Shown: positions 24,804 to 33,241 of the stretch, in pieces | Position numbering within the stretch: the stretch's first letter is position 1 | Layout: every line of letters starts with the position of its first letter | NCBI GenBank assembly: GCA_020829485.1 | Contig: JAIVFU010000052.1 | Span: 1 to 49,145 of the forward strand | Direction: 5' to 3' | DNA length: 49,145 nucleotides | From: Nostoc sp. CHAB 5834 | GTDB taxonomy: Bacteria; Cyanobacteriota; Cyanobacteriia; Cyanobacteriales; Nostocaceae | Program-made: the position numbers and the translations under genes | Notes under the pieces: generated by a model | Told to the model about the DNA's origin: nothing | What the model saw: the letters and a program-made list of their open reading frames with translations, nothing else | The model's database searches: none

Positions 24804-26039
24804 TCAATCACCAGGACTTCCTATTGCATTAATTGCAGCTTCTAGTGCGATCGCTACATGAGTCCAATGAGTCCCCCCCTGGCAATAAACCACATAGGGT
24901 TCACGCAAAGGCCCATCTGCTGATAATTCCAAGGTACTCCCTTCAATAAATGTCCCCCCAGCCATGACTACTTTGCTCTCATACCCCGGCATTTCATCTG
25001 GAACAGGATCTAAGTAGGAACCTATAGGAGAATGCTGTTGTATGGCTTTACAGAAAGCAATTAGCTTTTCGGCAGAACCGAGTTTGATTGCCTGAATTAC
25101 ATCTCCACGGGGAGCCAGAGGTGCGGGATTAACTGGATAACCGAGTTTGTCAAATACATAACCAGTTAAGTATGTCCCTTTCATCGCCTCTCCTACCATT
25201 TGCGGAGCCAGAAATAAGCCTTGGAACAGCAGGCGATTTTGGTCAAAAGTAGCGCCGCCATAACTACCAATACCGGGAGCAGTGAGGCGACAGGCTGATG
25301 CTTCTACTAAGTCGGCGCGACCGGCAACATAACCACCAGCGCTGACAATGGTTCCACCAGGATTTTTAATCAGCGATCCCGCCATTAAATCAGCACCTAC
25401 GGCTGTAGGTTCCTTTGTTTCAATAAATTCGCCGTAGCAGTTATCCACAAAGCAAACGGTATTCGGGTTTTGCTGTTTGACCAAGTGGACGATTTTTTCA
25501 ATATCGGCAATTGATAAACTAGACCGCCAAGAATAGCCACAAGAACGCTGAATTAACACTAAACGAGTGTTTTCAGTCACATTAGTACTTAAAGCTTGCC
25601 AATCTATAGTTCCTTCAGGGGTTAGCTCCAATTGGCGGTAATTTATGCCAAACTCGATAAGGGAGCCTTGACCTTGACCTCGTAAACCAATGACTTCTTC
25701 AAGCGTATCGTAGGGAGAACCGACCACTGCTAACATTTCATCTCCGGGACGGAGAACACCAAACAAAGCACAGGCGATCGCATGAGTTCCTGAAACGAAC
25801 TGCACTCGCACGGCCGCAGCTTCAGCACCCATAACTTCGGCAAAAACTTTATCTAAAGTTTCTCGTCCTAAATCATCATGACCATAGCCACTTACACCAG
25901 CAAAATGGTGTGCGCCTACACGGTGATTACGAAAGGCATCCAGCACTCGTTTTAGATTATGCTTGATATGAGTGTCAATTACAGAAAAAATTTCTAATAG
26001 TGCGTGTTCTGCTTGCCGCAGCTGCTCTAAGCTGTTCAT
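24804..26039 (-). CDS. PLP-dependent methionine gamma-lyase family protein ("aluminium resistance" type)
   Basis: The 411-residue protein has the fold-type I PLP core: FVSGTHAIACALFG near residue 85, IQRSCGYSWRSSL, VDNCYGEF with the Asp that contacts the pyridine ring, and SLIKNPGGTI with the Schiff-base lysine (about 225-230). This is the group annotated as aluminium resistance or methionine gamma-lyase family, whose true reaction in cyanobacteria is not established. I chose ATG 26039 with GAGG upstream instead of TTG 26054. It is divergent from desC with a short AT-rich gap. Confidence 0.88.
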   Translation of the reverse strand: MNSLEQLRQAEHALLEIFSVIDTHIKHNLKRVLDAFRNHRVGAHHFAGVSGYGHDDLGRETLDKVFAEVMGAEAAAVRVQFVSGTHAIACALFGVLRPGDEMLAVVGSPYDTLEEVIGLRGQGQGSLIEFGINYRQLELTPEGTIDWQALSTNVTENTRLVLIQRSCGYSWRSSLSIADIEKIVHLVKQQNPNTVCFVDNCYGEFIETKEPTAVGADLMAGSLIKNPGGTIVSAGGYVAGRADLVEASACRLTAPGIGSYGGATFDQNRLLFQGLFLAPQMVGEAMKGTYLTGYVFDKLGYPVNPAPLAPRGDVIQAIKLGSAEKLIAFCKAIQQHSPIGSYLDPVPDEMPGYESKVVMAGGTFIEGSTLELSADGPLREPYVVYCQGGTHWTHVAIALEAAINAIGSPGD

Positions 26040-26132
26040 CAGTTCCTCGTTCAAAAAAAAAATTAAATTATAGATATGCCGATTTTAAAATCGCGCAGAC
26101 TAGGCTGGAAAATTCTCTCTTCAGGTTACTTC

Positions 26133-26954
26133 ATGACAATTGCTACTTCAACCAAACCTCAAATTAACTGGGTTAATACCCTGTTTTTCATTGGACTGCA
26201 CATCGGCGCTTTATTTGCCTTTGTTCCTGGTAACTTTAGCTGGACGGCAGTTGGTGTGGGTTTCTTGCTGTATTGGGTGACTGGTGGTTTAGGCGTTACT
26301 CTAGGATTTCATCGCCTTGTCACTCACCGCAGTTTTCAAACTCCCAAGTGGCTAGAGTATCTCCTGGTTTTCTTCGGCACACTCTCGTGTCAAGGAGGCC
26401 CAATTGAATGGATCGGGACACATCGCATTCATCATTTAAACTCTGATACTGACACTGATCCCCATGATTCTAATAAAGGCTTCTGGTGGAGCCACATGGG
26501 TTGGCTGACTCATTATTGTCCCGCTCACGCTGATGTTCCTCGTTTCACCAAAGACATTGCAGAAGACTCAGTTTATCAGTTTTTAGAAAAATATTTCATT
26601 TTGATCCAGGTTGCTCTAGGCGTATTGCTTTTGCTTCTGGGTGGCTGGCCCTTTGTTATTTGGGGAATTTTTGTTCGCATTGTTTGGGTTTACCACTGCA
26701 CTTGGTTAGTGAACAGCGCTACTCATAAATTTGGCTATCAGAGCTATGATTCTGGTGATAAATCGACTAATTGCTGGTGGGTAGCCGTACTAGTTTTCGG
26801 TGAGGGCTGGCATAATAACCATCATGCTTTTCAATACTCAGCTCGTCATGGGCTGGAATGGTGGGAAATCGATTTAACTTGGATGACTGTTCAATTGTTG
26901 CAAGCAGTTGGTCTGGCTACTAACGTGAAGTTAGCCCCAACAAAAGTCAGTTAG
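26133..26954 (+). CDS. desC: Delta-9 acyl-lipid desaturase DesC
   Basis: The 273-residue membrane protein introduces the first double bond in C18 (and C16) acyl chains. All three histidine boxes are present: HRLVTH, HRIHH and HNNHH, with hydrophobic helices near residues 15-60 and 150-195. No cytochrome b5 domain is attached, as usual in cyanobacteria, which use ferredoxin. ATG 26133 with a nearby AGG is preferred to the upstream start at 26076. It begins the desC-desA-desB series. Confidence 0.93.
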   Translation: MTIATSTKPQINWVNTLFFIGLHIGALFAFVPGNFSWTAVGVGFLLYWVTGGLGVTLGFHRLVTHRSFQTPKWLEYLLVFFGTLSCQGGPIEWIGTHRIHHLNSDTDTDPHDSNKGFWWSHMGWLTHYCPAHADVPRFTKDIAEDSVYQFLEKYFILIQVALGVLLLLLGGWPFVIWGIFVRIVWVYHCTWLVNSATHKFGYQSYDSGDKSTNCWWVAVLVFGEGWHNNHHAFQYSARHGLEWWEIDLTWMTVQLLQAVGLATNVKLAPTKVS

Positions 26955-26956
26955 GG

Positions 26957-26984
26957 GTAGAGACGCGATTAATCGCGTCTCTAC
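26957..26984. repeat. 28 bp palindrome of the GTAGAGACG family
   Basis: GTAGAGACGCGATT plus its exact complement, directly after the desC stop codon. The same ends occur inside hpnB (13729) and at 16944-17023; a shorter relative lies at 48106-48125. Confidence 0.9.
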
Positions 26985-27090
26985 AAGAGTTATGATGTAT
27001 GAGAAGAAGTCAGAATACCCCAGCAGTCAAGTCAGGGGTTTCAAGCAAGGAAAATTTTTCTTTATCTCCACGATTAAAATCGGGGGCTTT

Positions 27091-27237
27091 AACAATACCT
27101 TCGCCAAATCGAAAAATACCTCGATTCGTAGGTTGGATTGAGGCACGAAACCCAACAAATACGTTGGGTTTTGCTTCCCTACGGGACGCTACGCGAACGC
27201 TCAACCCAACCTACAAAAAAATGGCGAAGGTATTGTT
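27091..27237. repeat. Nested palindromic element between desC and desA
   Basis: AACAATACCTTCGCCA (27091-27106) is perfectly inverted at 27222-27237. A second inverted pair, GTAGGTTGG and CCAACCTAC, lies inside. A 97-codon frame covering this segment is only repeat sequence and is not called. Confidence 0.85.
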
Positions 27238-27487
27238 TAAACCACGATTCATCCACCAGTGGCACAGAATTATTCTGAATTCTGGCTTCTGACTGCTAAA
27301 TTCTTCTTTGGTAACGTTTTTATACTCATAACTCATCACTTCTAACTCCTGACTTTTCAAAAAGCTATTTACTGGTGCGCTTGTGTCGGTTAGATTGCTA
27401 TAATCCGAAGCGCTAATATTAAGAATTTTTGCGGCAAGCCACTTTTTTGGTGACTTGGTGGAGGAGTTTGTTGTTTTTCAGGTGTCC

Positions 27488-28540
27488 ATGACTACATCAA
27501 TAATTAATAGCCAGAAACTAAGTGACGAGCCTGGTAATTCCGACTTTAGGCTCAAAGATATTGTCAAAACTCTGCCACGGGAATGTTTTCAGCAGAACCG
27601 TCGCAAAGCTTGGACACAAGCCCTAATCAGTGTCTTGGCGGTTGCCTTGGGCTATTACAGCCTGATTATCACTCCTTGGTTCCTCTTGCCCCTAGCTTGG
27701 ATTTTTACGGGCACTGCTTTAACAGGTTTTTTTGTAATTGGCCATGATTGTGGACACAGGTCTTTTGCCAAACGTCGTTGGGTAAATGATTTGGTGGGGC
27801 ATTTCTTCATGATGCCGTTGATTTACCCCTTTCACAGTTGGCGGATTAAGCATAATTATCACCATACTCATACCAACAAGCTGGATGAGGACAACGCTTG
27901 GCATCCAATCAGACCAGAAGTGTTTGAAAATTGGGATACAACCCGGCAGTCTGCTTTTAAGCTATTCATGCGTAAACGCCTCTGGTGGGTGGGTTCCATT
28001 GGACATTGGGCTGTGGTGCATTTTGATTGGCGGAACTTCAAAACTAAAGACCAATCGAGTATCAAGCTTTCTGTGGCTGTAGTAGTTGTGTTTGCAGCGA
28101 TCGCTTTCCCGATTCTCATCGCCACAACTGGTATCTGGGGATTTGTCAAGTTTTGGCTAGTGCCCTGGATGATTTACCATTTTTGGATGAGTACTTTTAC
28201 GATTGTTCACCACACTGCCGCAGATGTTCCTTTTGCGACAGCCAACAAGTGGAACGAAGCTTTAGCACAGCTAGCTGGCACTATTCATTGCGATTATCCG
28301 CGCTGGGTAGAAATTTTGTGCCACGATATCAATGTTCATGTCCCTCATCATATTTCCACAGCTATACCTTCTTATAATTTGCGGCTAGCTTACAGCAGCA
28401 TCAAAGAAAATTGGCAGCCTTATCTCCATGATGAGTGTCAGTTTTCTTGGTCTTTAATGAAGCAGATTACAGACCAATGTCAACTATACACAACTGATGT
28501 TGGCTATAAGACTTTCAACGAACATTATACAGGGCAATAA
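27488..28540 (+). CDS. desA: Delta-12 acyl-lipid desaturase DesA
   Basis: The 350-residue integral membrane desaturase inserts the second double bond. Its histidine boxes are HDCGH, HNYHH and [24 protein letters not shown] is the recognisable N-terminal block and two pairs of membrane helices are visible (about 45-90 and 190-235). ATG 27488 is chosen with AGGTG close upstream; the frame is open to TTG 27455. It is closely related to desB downstream. In cyanobacteria these genes are cold-induced. Confidence 0.95.
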   Translation: MTTSIINSQKLSDEPGNSDFRLKDIVKTLPRECFQQNRRKAWTQALISVLAVALGYYSLIITPWFLLPLAWIFTGTALTGFFVIGHDCGHRSFAKRRWVNDLVGHFFMMPLIYPFHSWRIKHNYHHTHTNKLDEDNAWHPIRPEVFENWDTTRQSAFKLFMRKRLWWVGSIGHWAVVHFDWRNFKTKDQSSIKLSVAVVVVFAAIAFPILIATTGIWGFVKFWLVPWMIYHFWMSTFTIVHHTAADVPFATANKWNEALAQLAGTIHCDYPRWVEILCHDINVHVPHHISTAIPSYNLRLAYSSIKENWQPYLHDECQFSWSLMKQITDQCQLYTTDVGYKTFNEHYTGQ

Positions 28541-28759
28541 ATAGCGCTGTGATTACACTCCCGCTCTTGAACCAACGAGAGCGTTTATCATGCTGTGTTT
28601 TAATAGAATCTGGCAATTGTTTACTGAATAAAATTATTAGATAAATTGCCAGAAATTATCCTCTTGTTTGTTAGCGATCGCTAGTTTCGTGGGCATCCTA
28701 GAATTGAGATAATTTTGTCTCAAATAAAGTTCCGATTTATATCCAATCAAAAGAATCCA

Positions 28760-29839
28760 GTGCAATCAAATATCATCAGTTTCAACAATCCTCTTGGCAG
28801 TGAAACCTCTGAGGATACCACTAAATTACCTTTCACACTTGGGGATTTAAAAGCTGCAATTCCTGCTGAATGTTTTCAGCCCAATGTGACAAAATCACTT
28901 TTTTACTTCTTTCGTGACATCCTAATTATCGGTCTGCTTTATGCAGTAGCTAATTACCTGGATTCTTGGCTTTTCTTCCCAATTTTCTGGCTAATGCAAG
29001 GAACAATGTTTTGGGCTTTGTTTGTAGTCGGACATGACTGTGGACACCAATCTTTTTCTAAGCATAAATGGCTCAATGATTTGATTGGACATCTTTCTCA
29101 CACACCAATACTTGTTCCTTATCATGGTTGGCGGATTAGTCACAGAACCCATCACAAAAATACTGGCAATATCGATAACGATGAAAGCTGGTATCCTGTG
29201 ACAGAATCACAATATAAGGAGATGCCTTTAGCCCAAAAGATAGGCAGATATTATGTTTTTCTCTTGGCTTATCCTGTGTATTTGTTTAAGCGTTCTCCTA
29301 ATAAAGAAGGCTCCCACTTTTTACCCAGCAGTTCGCTTTTCAAACCATCGGAAAAATGGGATGTAATAACTAGTACTGTACTTTTGATTGGCATGGTAGG
29401 TTTGCTAGGTTTCCTCACCTACCAATGGGGTTGGATGTGGTTGCTGAAATATTATGCTGTGCCTTACCTTGTGTTCATAGTTTGGCTAGATTTGGTGACG
29501 TTCTTGCACCACACTGAGCCAGAGCTTCCCTGGTATCGTGGAGAAGATTGGACTTTCCTTAAAGGCGCAATTTCTAGTATTGACCGTGATTATGGTTTGG
29601 TTAATCATATCCATCACGATATCGGTACTCATGTTGCTCACCATATATTCCTTAACATCCCTCACTACAATTTGCTGAAGGCAACTGAGGCAATAAAACC
29701 AGTTATGGGTGAATATTTCCACAAATCGGAAGAACCAATTTGGAAATCATTATGGAATTCATGTATCAATTGTCATTTTGTCCCTGATACTGGTAGTAAG
29801 ATTTACTACACATCCAACAATAAGTTAGCTAAAGATTAA
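28760..29839 (+). CDS. desB: Omega-3 (delta-15) acyl-lipid desaturase DesB
   Basis: The 359-residue product has boxes HDCGH, HRTHH and HVAHH and the block LGDLKAAIPAECFQPNVTKS typical of omega-3 enzymes. It adds the third double bond, giving trienoic lipids at low temperature. No ATG is available: I propose GTG 28760 (start of QSNIISFNNP), since the extra residues from TTG 28715 are not conserved-looking. A terminator follows directly. Having desC, desA and desB together predicts alpha-linolenate synthesis. Confidence 0.93.
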   Translation: MQSNIISFNNPLGSETSEDTTKLPFTLGDLKAAIPAECFQPNVTKSLFYFFRDILIIGLLYAVANYLDSWLFFPIFWLMQGTMFWALFVVGHDCGHQSFSKHKWLNDLIGHLSHTPILVPYHGWRISHRTHHKNTGNIDNDESWYPVTESQYKEMPLAQKIGRYYVFLLAYPVYLFKRSPNKEGSHFLPSSSLFKPSEKWDVITSTVLLIGMVGLLGFLTYQWGWMWLLKYYAVPYLVFIVWLDLVTFLHHTEPELPWYRGEDWTFLKGAISSIDRDYGLVNHIHHDIGTHVAHHIFLNIPHYNLLKATEAIKPVMGEYFHKSEEPIWKSLWNSCINCHFVPDTGSKIYYTSNNKLAKD

Positions 29840-29845
29840 GACTCA

Positions 29846-29877
29846 GATTCCCGGCTTCTTTGAAGAAGTCGGGAATC
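29846..29877 (+). terminator. Rho-independent terminator after desB
   Basis: GATTCCCGGCTTCTT pairs with AAGAAGTCGGGAATC around a tetraloop, followed by TTGTATTTT. It starts 7 bp after the stop codon. Confidence 0.85.
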
Positions 29878-30013
29878 TTGTATTTTCGTCAATGCTTTCT
29901 GACTATTGAGCGTTTAGCACTTCCTAATTCAGATAAAGTTTTATACAAATTGCCTTGAAAATTATCTAAAATACCTTAAGACAACTTATCTTTTGAGGGG
30001 CGATCGCATATTA

Positions 30014-30161
30014 TTAGGACTAACCCTTTCAAGGTGGTGAAATTTAGAACGAGAATTAGCTATTTCAACCTTCAAAAAGCCCACAATCTGAGCGGAGGAT
30101 TCAAGATGGTAGCACTGAAACAACGTATCTTCGTTGGCCACCTTGAAAGGGCTACTCCTAA
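30014..30161. repeat. 148 bp element with 24 bp imperfect inverted ends
   Basis: TTAGGACTAACCCTTTCAAG (start of the left arm, 30014-30037) matches the complement of 30138-30161 at 22 of 24 positions. The core CCCTTTCAAGGTGG is perfect. Confidence 0.75.
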
Positions 30162-30180
30162 AGATGACGATTTTTTGTGA
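30106..30180 (+). CDS. Possible 24-residue microprotein
   Basis: The ATG is preceded by AGCGGAGGATTCAAG, an unusually good ribosome binding site for this genome. The peptide begins MVALKQRIFVGHLERA and ends TPKDDDFL. The right arm of the inverted repeat at 30014-30161 falls inside the coding sequence. I recognise no family; it could be a real small protein, a leader peptide or chance. Confidence 0.35.
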   Translation: MVALKQRIFVGHLERATPKDDDFL

Positions 30181-30198
30181 GATAATTATGCTGCTCTA

Positions 30199-30228
30199 GC
30201 GTAGGCGTAGCCCGTCGTAGACATCGCC
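30199..30228 (+). repeat. Dispersed GCGTAGGCGTAGCCC repeat, copy 2
   Basis: Nearly identical to 1207-1234 (GCGTAGGCGTAGCCCG then TCGTAGACATCGCC). Confidence 0.75.
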
Positions 30229-30303
30229 TGATAAAATTACTGGCAATCCAGAATTACCAGAGTTTGTCCTGCGGATGGCCAAAATTTGGTAAATTGAGTC
30301 TTC

Positions 30304-30849
30304 CTAATGAGAAACTTGGGTTTTGAGAATGCTAGGAATTGCTTCAAGTATTCGCTTGGCAACGTCTTCAGGGGTTTCTCCCTCTCGCTGGATGATGTGC
30401 AAATCAGCTTGAGAGTAAAGTGGTGTACGTTGTTCGAGGAGCGATCGCAGTTTGCCCTTGGGATCAGCATCTTGCAGGAGTGGTCTTGTGCTATCCTCAG
30501 CTAAACGGCTGTAAATTAGCTCCACTGGCGCATCTAGCCACACTATCAAACCGTGGTGCAGATAGCCCCAGTTTTCTCGCCGCAGTACAATGCCTCCACC
30601 GGTTGATATAGTTAACTTTGTAAAAGCACAAACTTGTGAAAGCACGTCACTTTCTAGCTTGCGAAATCCTGCTTCCCCAACTTCTGCAAATAACTGATTG
30701 ATAGATTTATCTGTTGCTTGGGCAATGATATTATCAGTATCCACAAACCCATAAGCTAGTTCCTTTGCTAGTAAGCGCCCTATTGTCGTCTTACCAACGC
30801 CCATCATACCAATTAAGTACAGGTTTACTCCTTTTAATAAGCTGCTCAC
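30304..30849 (-). CDS. aroK: Shikimate kinase
   Basis: A 181-residue soluble kinase that phosphorylates shikimate in aromatic amino acid synthesis. The P-loop is GMMGVGKTT (residues 14-22), the shikimate site includes FVDTDNII (about 35-42) and the FRKLESDVL and STGGGIVLR blocks, and the lid contains DSTRPLL. The start is GTG, with GGAG at an acceptable distance; no in-frame ATG is near. It stands alone with long non-coding DNA upstream. Confidence 0.95.
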   Translation of the reverse strand: MSSLLKGVNLYLIGMMGVGKTTIGRLLAKELAYGFVDTDNIIAQATDKSINQLFAEVGEAGFRKLESDVLSQVCAFTKLTISTGGGIVLRRENWGYLHHGLIVWLDAPVELIYSRLAEDSTRPLLQDADPKGKLRSLLEQRTPLYSQADLHIIQREGETPEDVAKRILEAIPSILKTQVSH

Positions 30850-31404
30850 CAGTTGCTTTGCTCCAATTCTGAGTGCTGAGTCACAAATTAAAATTATAAA
30901 CTCAATGACTCAATCTAAGATTTAAAAATACGCACTTTTGCACTATCGCGCAACCGGATAAAATTACTTGATTGGCGATCGTTTATTTGAAAGCTTTTAT
31001 TTATTTTTAAGTTCTACAAATTAATTCATCTTCTATTTAAGAATAATCAACTGTCGTTATTACCGTTATTAATGTATTTAAAGTAACTAACGCAATAGAT
31101 TAAGATTCTTCTGTGAAATTCCCATAAATAATAAACGATGAATTTGCAAAAAATCTAGTAATATCCCTATTGTAACTTGGTATTTGCTGTATAGCGATCG
31201 CTATGCTTAACTAAAAAATTAATATAGCTTGTTTGAAACTTTATCCAAACAATTTCTGTCTATTTAAATAATCCGAATTTTCACTCTGGTGGGTAATTTT
31301 AAGTATAAACAATACTGTGTTTCTAGTAGCACAGGGTTGTTATTCTAAAAGTTCAGTTATAACAAGCCCTAATCAATTAAACGTTTCCTATAAAGGTGTA
31401 AATA
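30850..31404. other. Long AT-rich intergenic region
   Basis: About 550 bp with no gene seen. It holds two HIP1-type sites and must contain the promoters for aroK (leftward) and for the small proteins that follow. Confidence 0.5.
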
Positions 31405-31488
31405 ATGACTTATATCCTGCGATCGGCCACAAAAACTTGCCAAATTGAAATTTCGGCACAAAGACTACTGCATATTTCACCCCAATAA
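31405..31488 (+). CDS. Possible 27-residue small protein upstream of a conserved small gene
   Basis: ATG with AAGGTG 6 bp before it; the peptide starts MTYILRSATKTCQIEISAQR and stops at 31488, 39 bp before the next start. It may be an upstream leader peptide or a chance frame; no homology is recognised. Confidence 0.3.
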   Translation: MTYILRSATKTCQIEISAQRLLHISPQ

Positions 31489-31527
31489 GCCTGAATGAAT
31501 AAATATAGTATGAATGAGGTGTCAACC

Positions 31528-31722
31528 ATGACTCGAATTCGTGACGTTGTACAAAAAGCTTTAGCAACTGGCTATTTGACAGTGGAAGCTGAAAATCAAC
31601 TACGACAACTGTTGACTACTCGGTATGACTTGGAAGATTTTAATGCTTTCATGACTTTGCAAGAAGCTGCCATGACTGGTAAGGTCAAGCAAGAGTCTAG
31701 AGAGCGGTGTGGCATCAAATAG
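31528..31722 (+). CDS. Conserved small cyanobacterial protein
   Basis: The 64-residue protein (TRIRDVVQKALATGYLTVEA, NQLRQLLTTRYDLEDFNAFM, LQEAAMTGKVKQESRE) matches in style a widespread, highly conserved small cyanobacterial family of unknown function; the helical content and lack of hydrophobic segments suggest a soluble protein. GAGGTG lies 7 bp before ATG 31528, so the in-frame ATGs at 31495 and 31510 are less likely. Confidence 0.8.
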   Translation: MTRIRDVVQKALATGYLTVEAENQLRQLLTTRYDLEDFNAFMTLQEAAMTGKVKQESRERCGIK

Positions 31723-31741
31723 AGACGTAGCCTGCTACATC

Positions 31742-32437
31742 TCACGGACGGGGGCGTTTACCATCATCTTCAAAATCATCATCATCTTCAAAAAATTCCC
31801 AATCATCATCGGTTTGATTGGTAGTTGGCGGCTGATAAGGGGGGATGATTACCCGATAATCAGCATCATAAACAGATTCAGTTTTTCCCGCAGCCGTATT
31901 TTTTGGTTCCCGGTAGCTGTAGGAATAAACTGAACCAGACTGAGAACTGCTTTTAGCTTCTGATTGACGTTCGTAAGTTGTAGAGTCTTTAGGCTGTTGA
32001 GCTTGAGAATTGGGAGTAGGTGTTTCCTCTGACTTTTCATCAAAGTTCCAATCATCATCTTTACTGCCATTTGTCTCCCAATCATCAAATACATCACTAG
32101 TAGGCTCTTCTTTTTTACTAGCTGGTGGTGGAGAGCTGGCAGGGCGAGATGTGGGTTCTTCTCTACGGGTTGCCTTCGCACGAGGCGTTGCGCTTCGACG
32201 CTCAGGAGTTTGGCGTTGTCTTCCCCCAAAATAATTGGATAAGTTAAACAAGGTAGCAATCAATATAGATGTGAAAGCACCAGTGGCAGTACTAAACAAA
32301 ATCCATATAGCTAGTGGTAATGGTTGAGTTCGCACGCCCAAAAATACTAGCGATAGGGCAGGTGAGAAATTTTGGACTAATAACAGCGTTAGTCCTCCCA
32401 GTACTGCCACCAATAGAATTAAGCGAATTACAGCCAT
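31742..32437 (-). CDS. LapA-domain (DUF1049) membrane protein with long acidic tail
   Basis: Two N-terminal membrane helices (about residues 4-22 and 42-66) match the LapA/DUF1049 envelope-assembly domain. The remaining 160 residues are low-complexity and charged: KKEEPTSDVFDDWE, GSKDDDWNFDE, and the Asp/Glu-rich end DDDWEFFEDDDDFEDDG. DDW repeats are common in cyanobacterial forms of this family. The role is unknown. It is the last gene of the rnr-ubiX direction, separated from ubiX by heptamer repeats. Confidence 0.83.
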   Translation of the reverse strand: MAVIRLILLVAVLGGLTLLLVQNFSPALSLVFLGVRTQPLPLAIWILFSTATGAFTSILIATLFNLSNYFGGRQRQTPERRSATPRAKATRREEPTSRPASSPPPASKKEEPTSDVFDDWETNGSKDDDWNFDEKSEETPTPNSQAQQPKDSTTYERQSEAKSSSQSGSVYSYSYREPKNTAAGKTESVYDADYRVIIPPYQPPTTNQTDDDWEFFEDDDDFEDDGKRPRP

Positions 32438-32447
32438 AGCAATTTTG

Positions 32448-32530
32448 TCAGTTGTCAGTTATCGGTGGTCAGTTGTCAGTAGTCAGTTATCAGTCTGAAT
32501 ATTCTTCGCAAATTACTGTTCACTGACTAC
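32448..32530. repeat. Tandem CAGTTGT/CAGTAGT heptamer repeats
   Basis: GTCAGTTGTCAGTTATCGGT and similar units with a partial inverted copy (CACTGACTACTGACA). Confidence 0.75.
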
Positions 32531-32603
32531 TGACACTATCAGCCATCTCTATCATTACCTTTTTAGGACTATTGTGAAATTTACAATAAATCCATTGAGA
32601 ATG

Positions 32604-33224
32604 TTAGCGACGACCTTGCCACCTCTGAATTGGAATGCAGTCAATATCTAGTTGATCTAAAGCACGGGCAACTACAAAATCAACTAAATCCTCAATGGTT
32701 TGGGGATTATGATACCAGGCAGGAATCGCGGGGACAATTCTCACTCCAACTTCTGCTAGAGAGGTTAAATTACGGAGGTGGATGAGGCTAAAAGGGGTTT
32801 CACGAGGAACAATGACTAGCTTTCGTCCTTCTTTGAGTTGGACATCCGCCGCCCGTTCTAGTAAATCGGAACTCAAGCCAGCCGCTAGCTTTGCCACTGT
32901 GCTCATGCTGCATGGAATAATTATCATCCCCAAAGTGCCAAAGGAACCACTCGCAATCCCGGCTCCAACGTCACCCCAAGGATGGCAGCGAAGTTTACCC
33001 GAAATTGCGACTCCAGCTTGCTCTCGCCAGAATTGTTCTTGCCCGGTTGGTTCTGGCGGCATCCGAATTTCCTGTTCTGACTGCCAAACCATGTAAGTAG
33101 ATTTAGAGGCAACCAATTCAATACTAAACTCCGCTTCTAGCAAAAATTTGATTGCGCGAACAGCGTAAATCAGACCAGATGCGCCTGATACGCCTAAAAT
33201 TAGAGGTTTTGTGTTATTTGACAC
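32604..33224 (-). CDS. ubiX: Flavin prenyltransferase UbiX
   Basis: The 206-residue flavoprotein makes prenylated FMN, the cofactor of UbiD-type decarboxylases. Key parts are GVSGASGLIYAVRAI (residues 12-26), the IIIPCSMSTVAKLAAGLSSD block (about 104-123) and VPRETPFSLIHLRNL (about 142-156). It starts 17 bp after the stop of rnr, so the two are probably co-transcribed. In cyanobacteria it supports plastoquinone synthesis. Confidence 0.94.
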   Translation of the reverse strand: MSNNTKPLILGVSGASGLIYAVRAIKFLLEAEFSIELVASKSTYMVWQSEQEIRMPPEPTGQEQFWREQAGVAISGKLRCHPWGDVGAGIASGSFGTLGMIIIPCSMSTVAKLAAGLSSDLLERAADVQLKEGRKLVIVPRETPFSLIHLRNLTSLAEVGVRIVPAIPAWYHNPQTIEDLVDFVVARALDQLDIDCIPIQRWQGRR

Positions 33225-33241
33225 GTAACATTTACTTAATT

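Noticed and set aside
26999..27292. 97-codon frame between desC and desA
   Set aside because: It translates nested palindromic repeats and has no protein-like conservation pattern.
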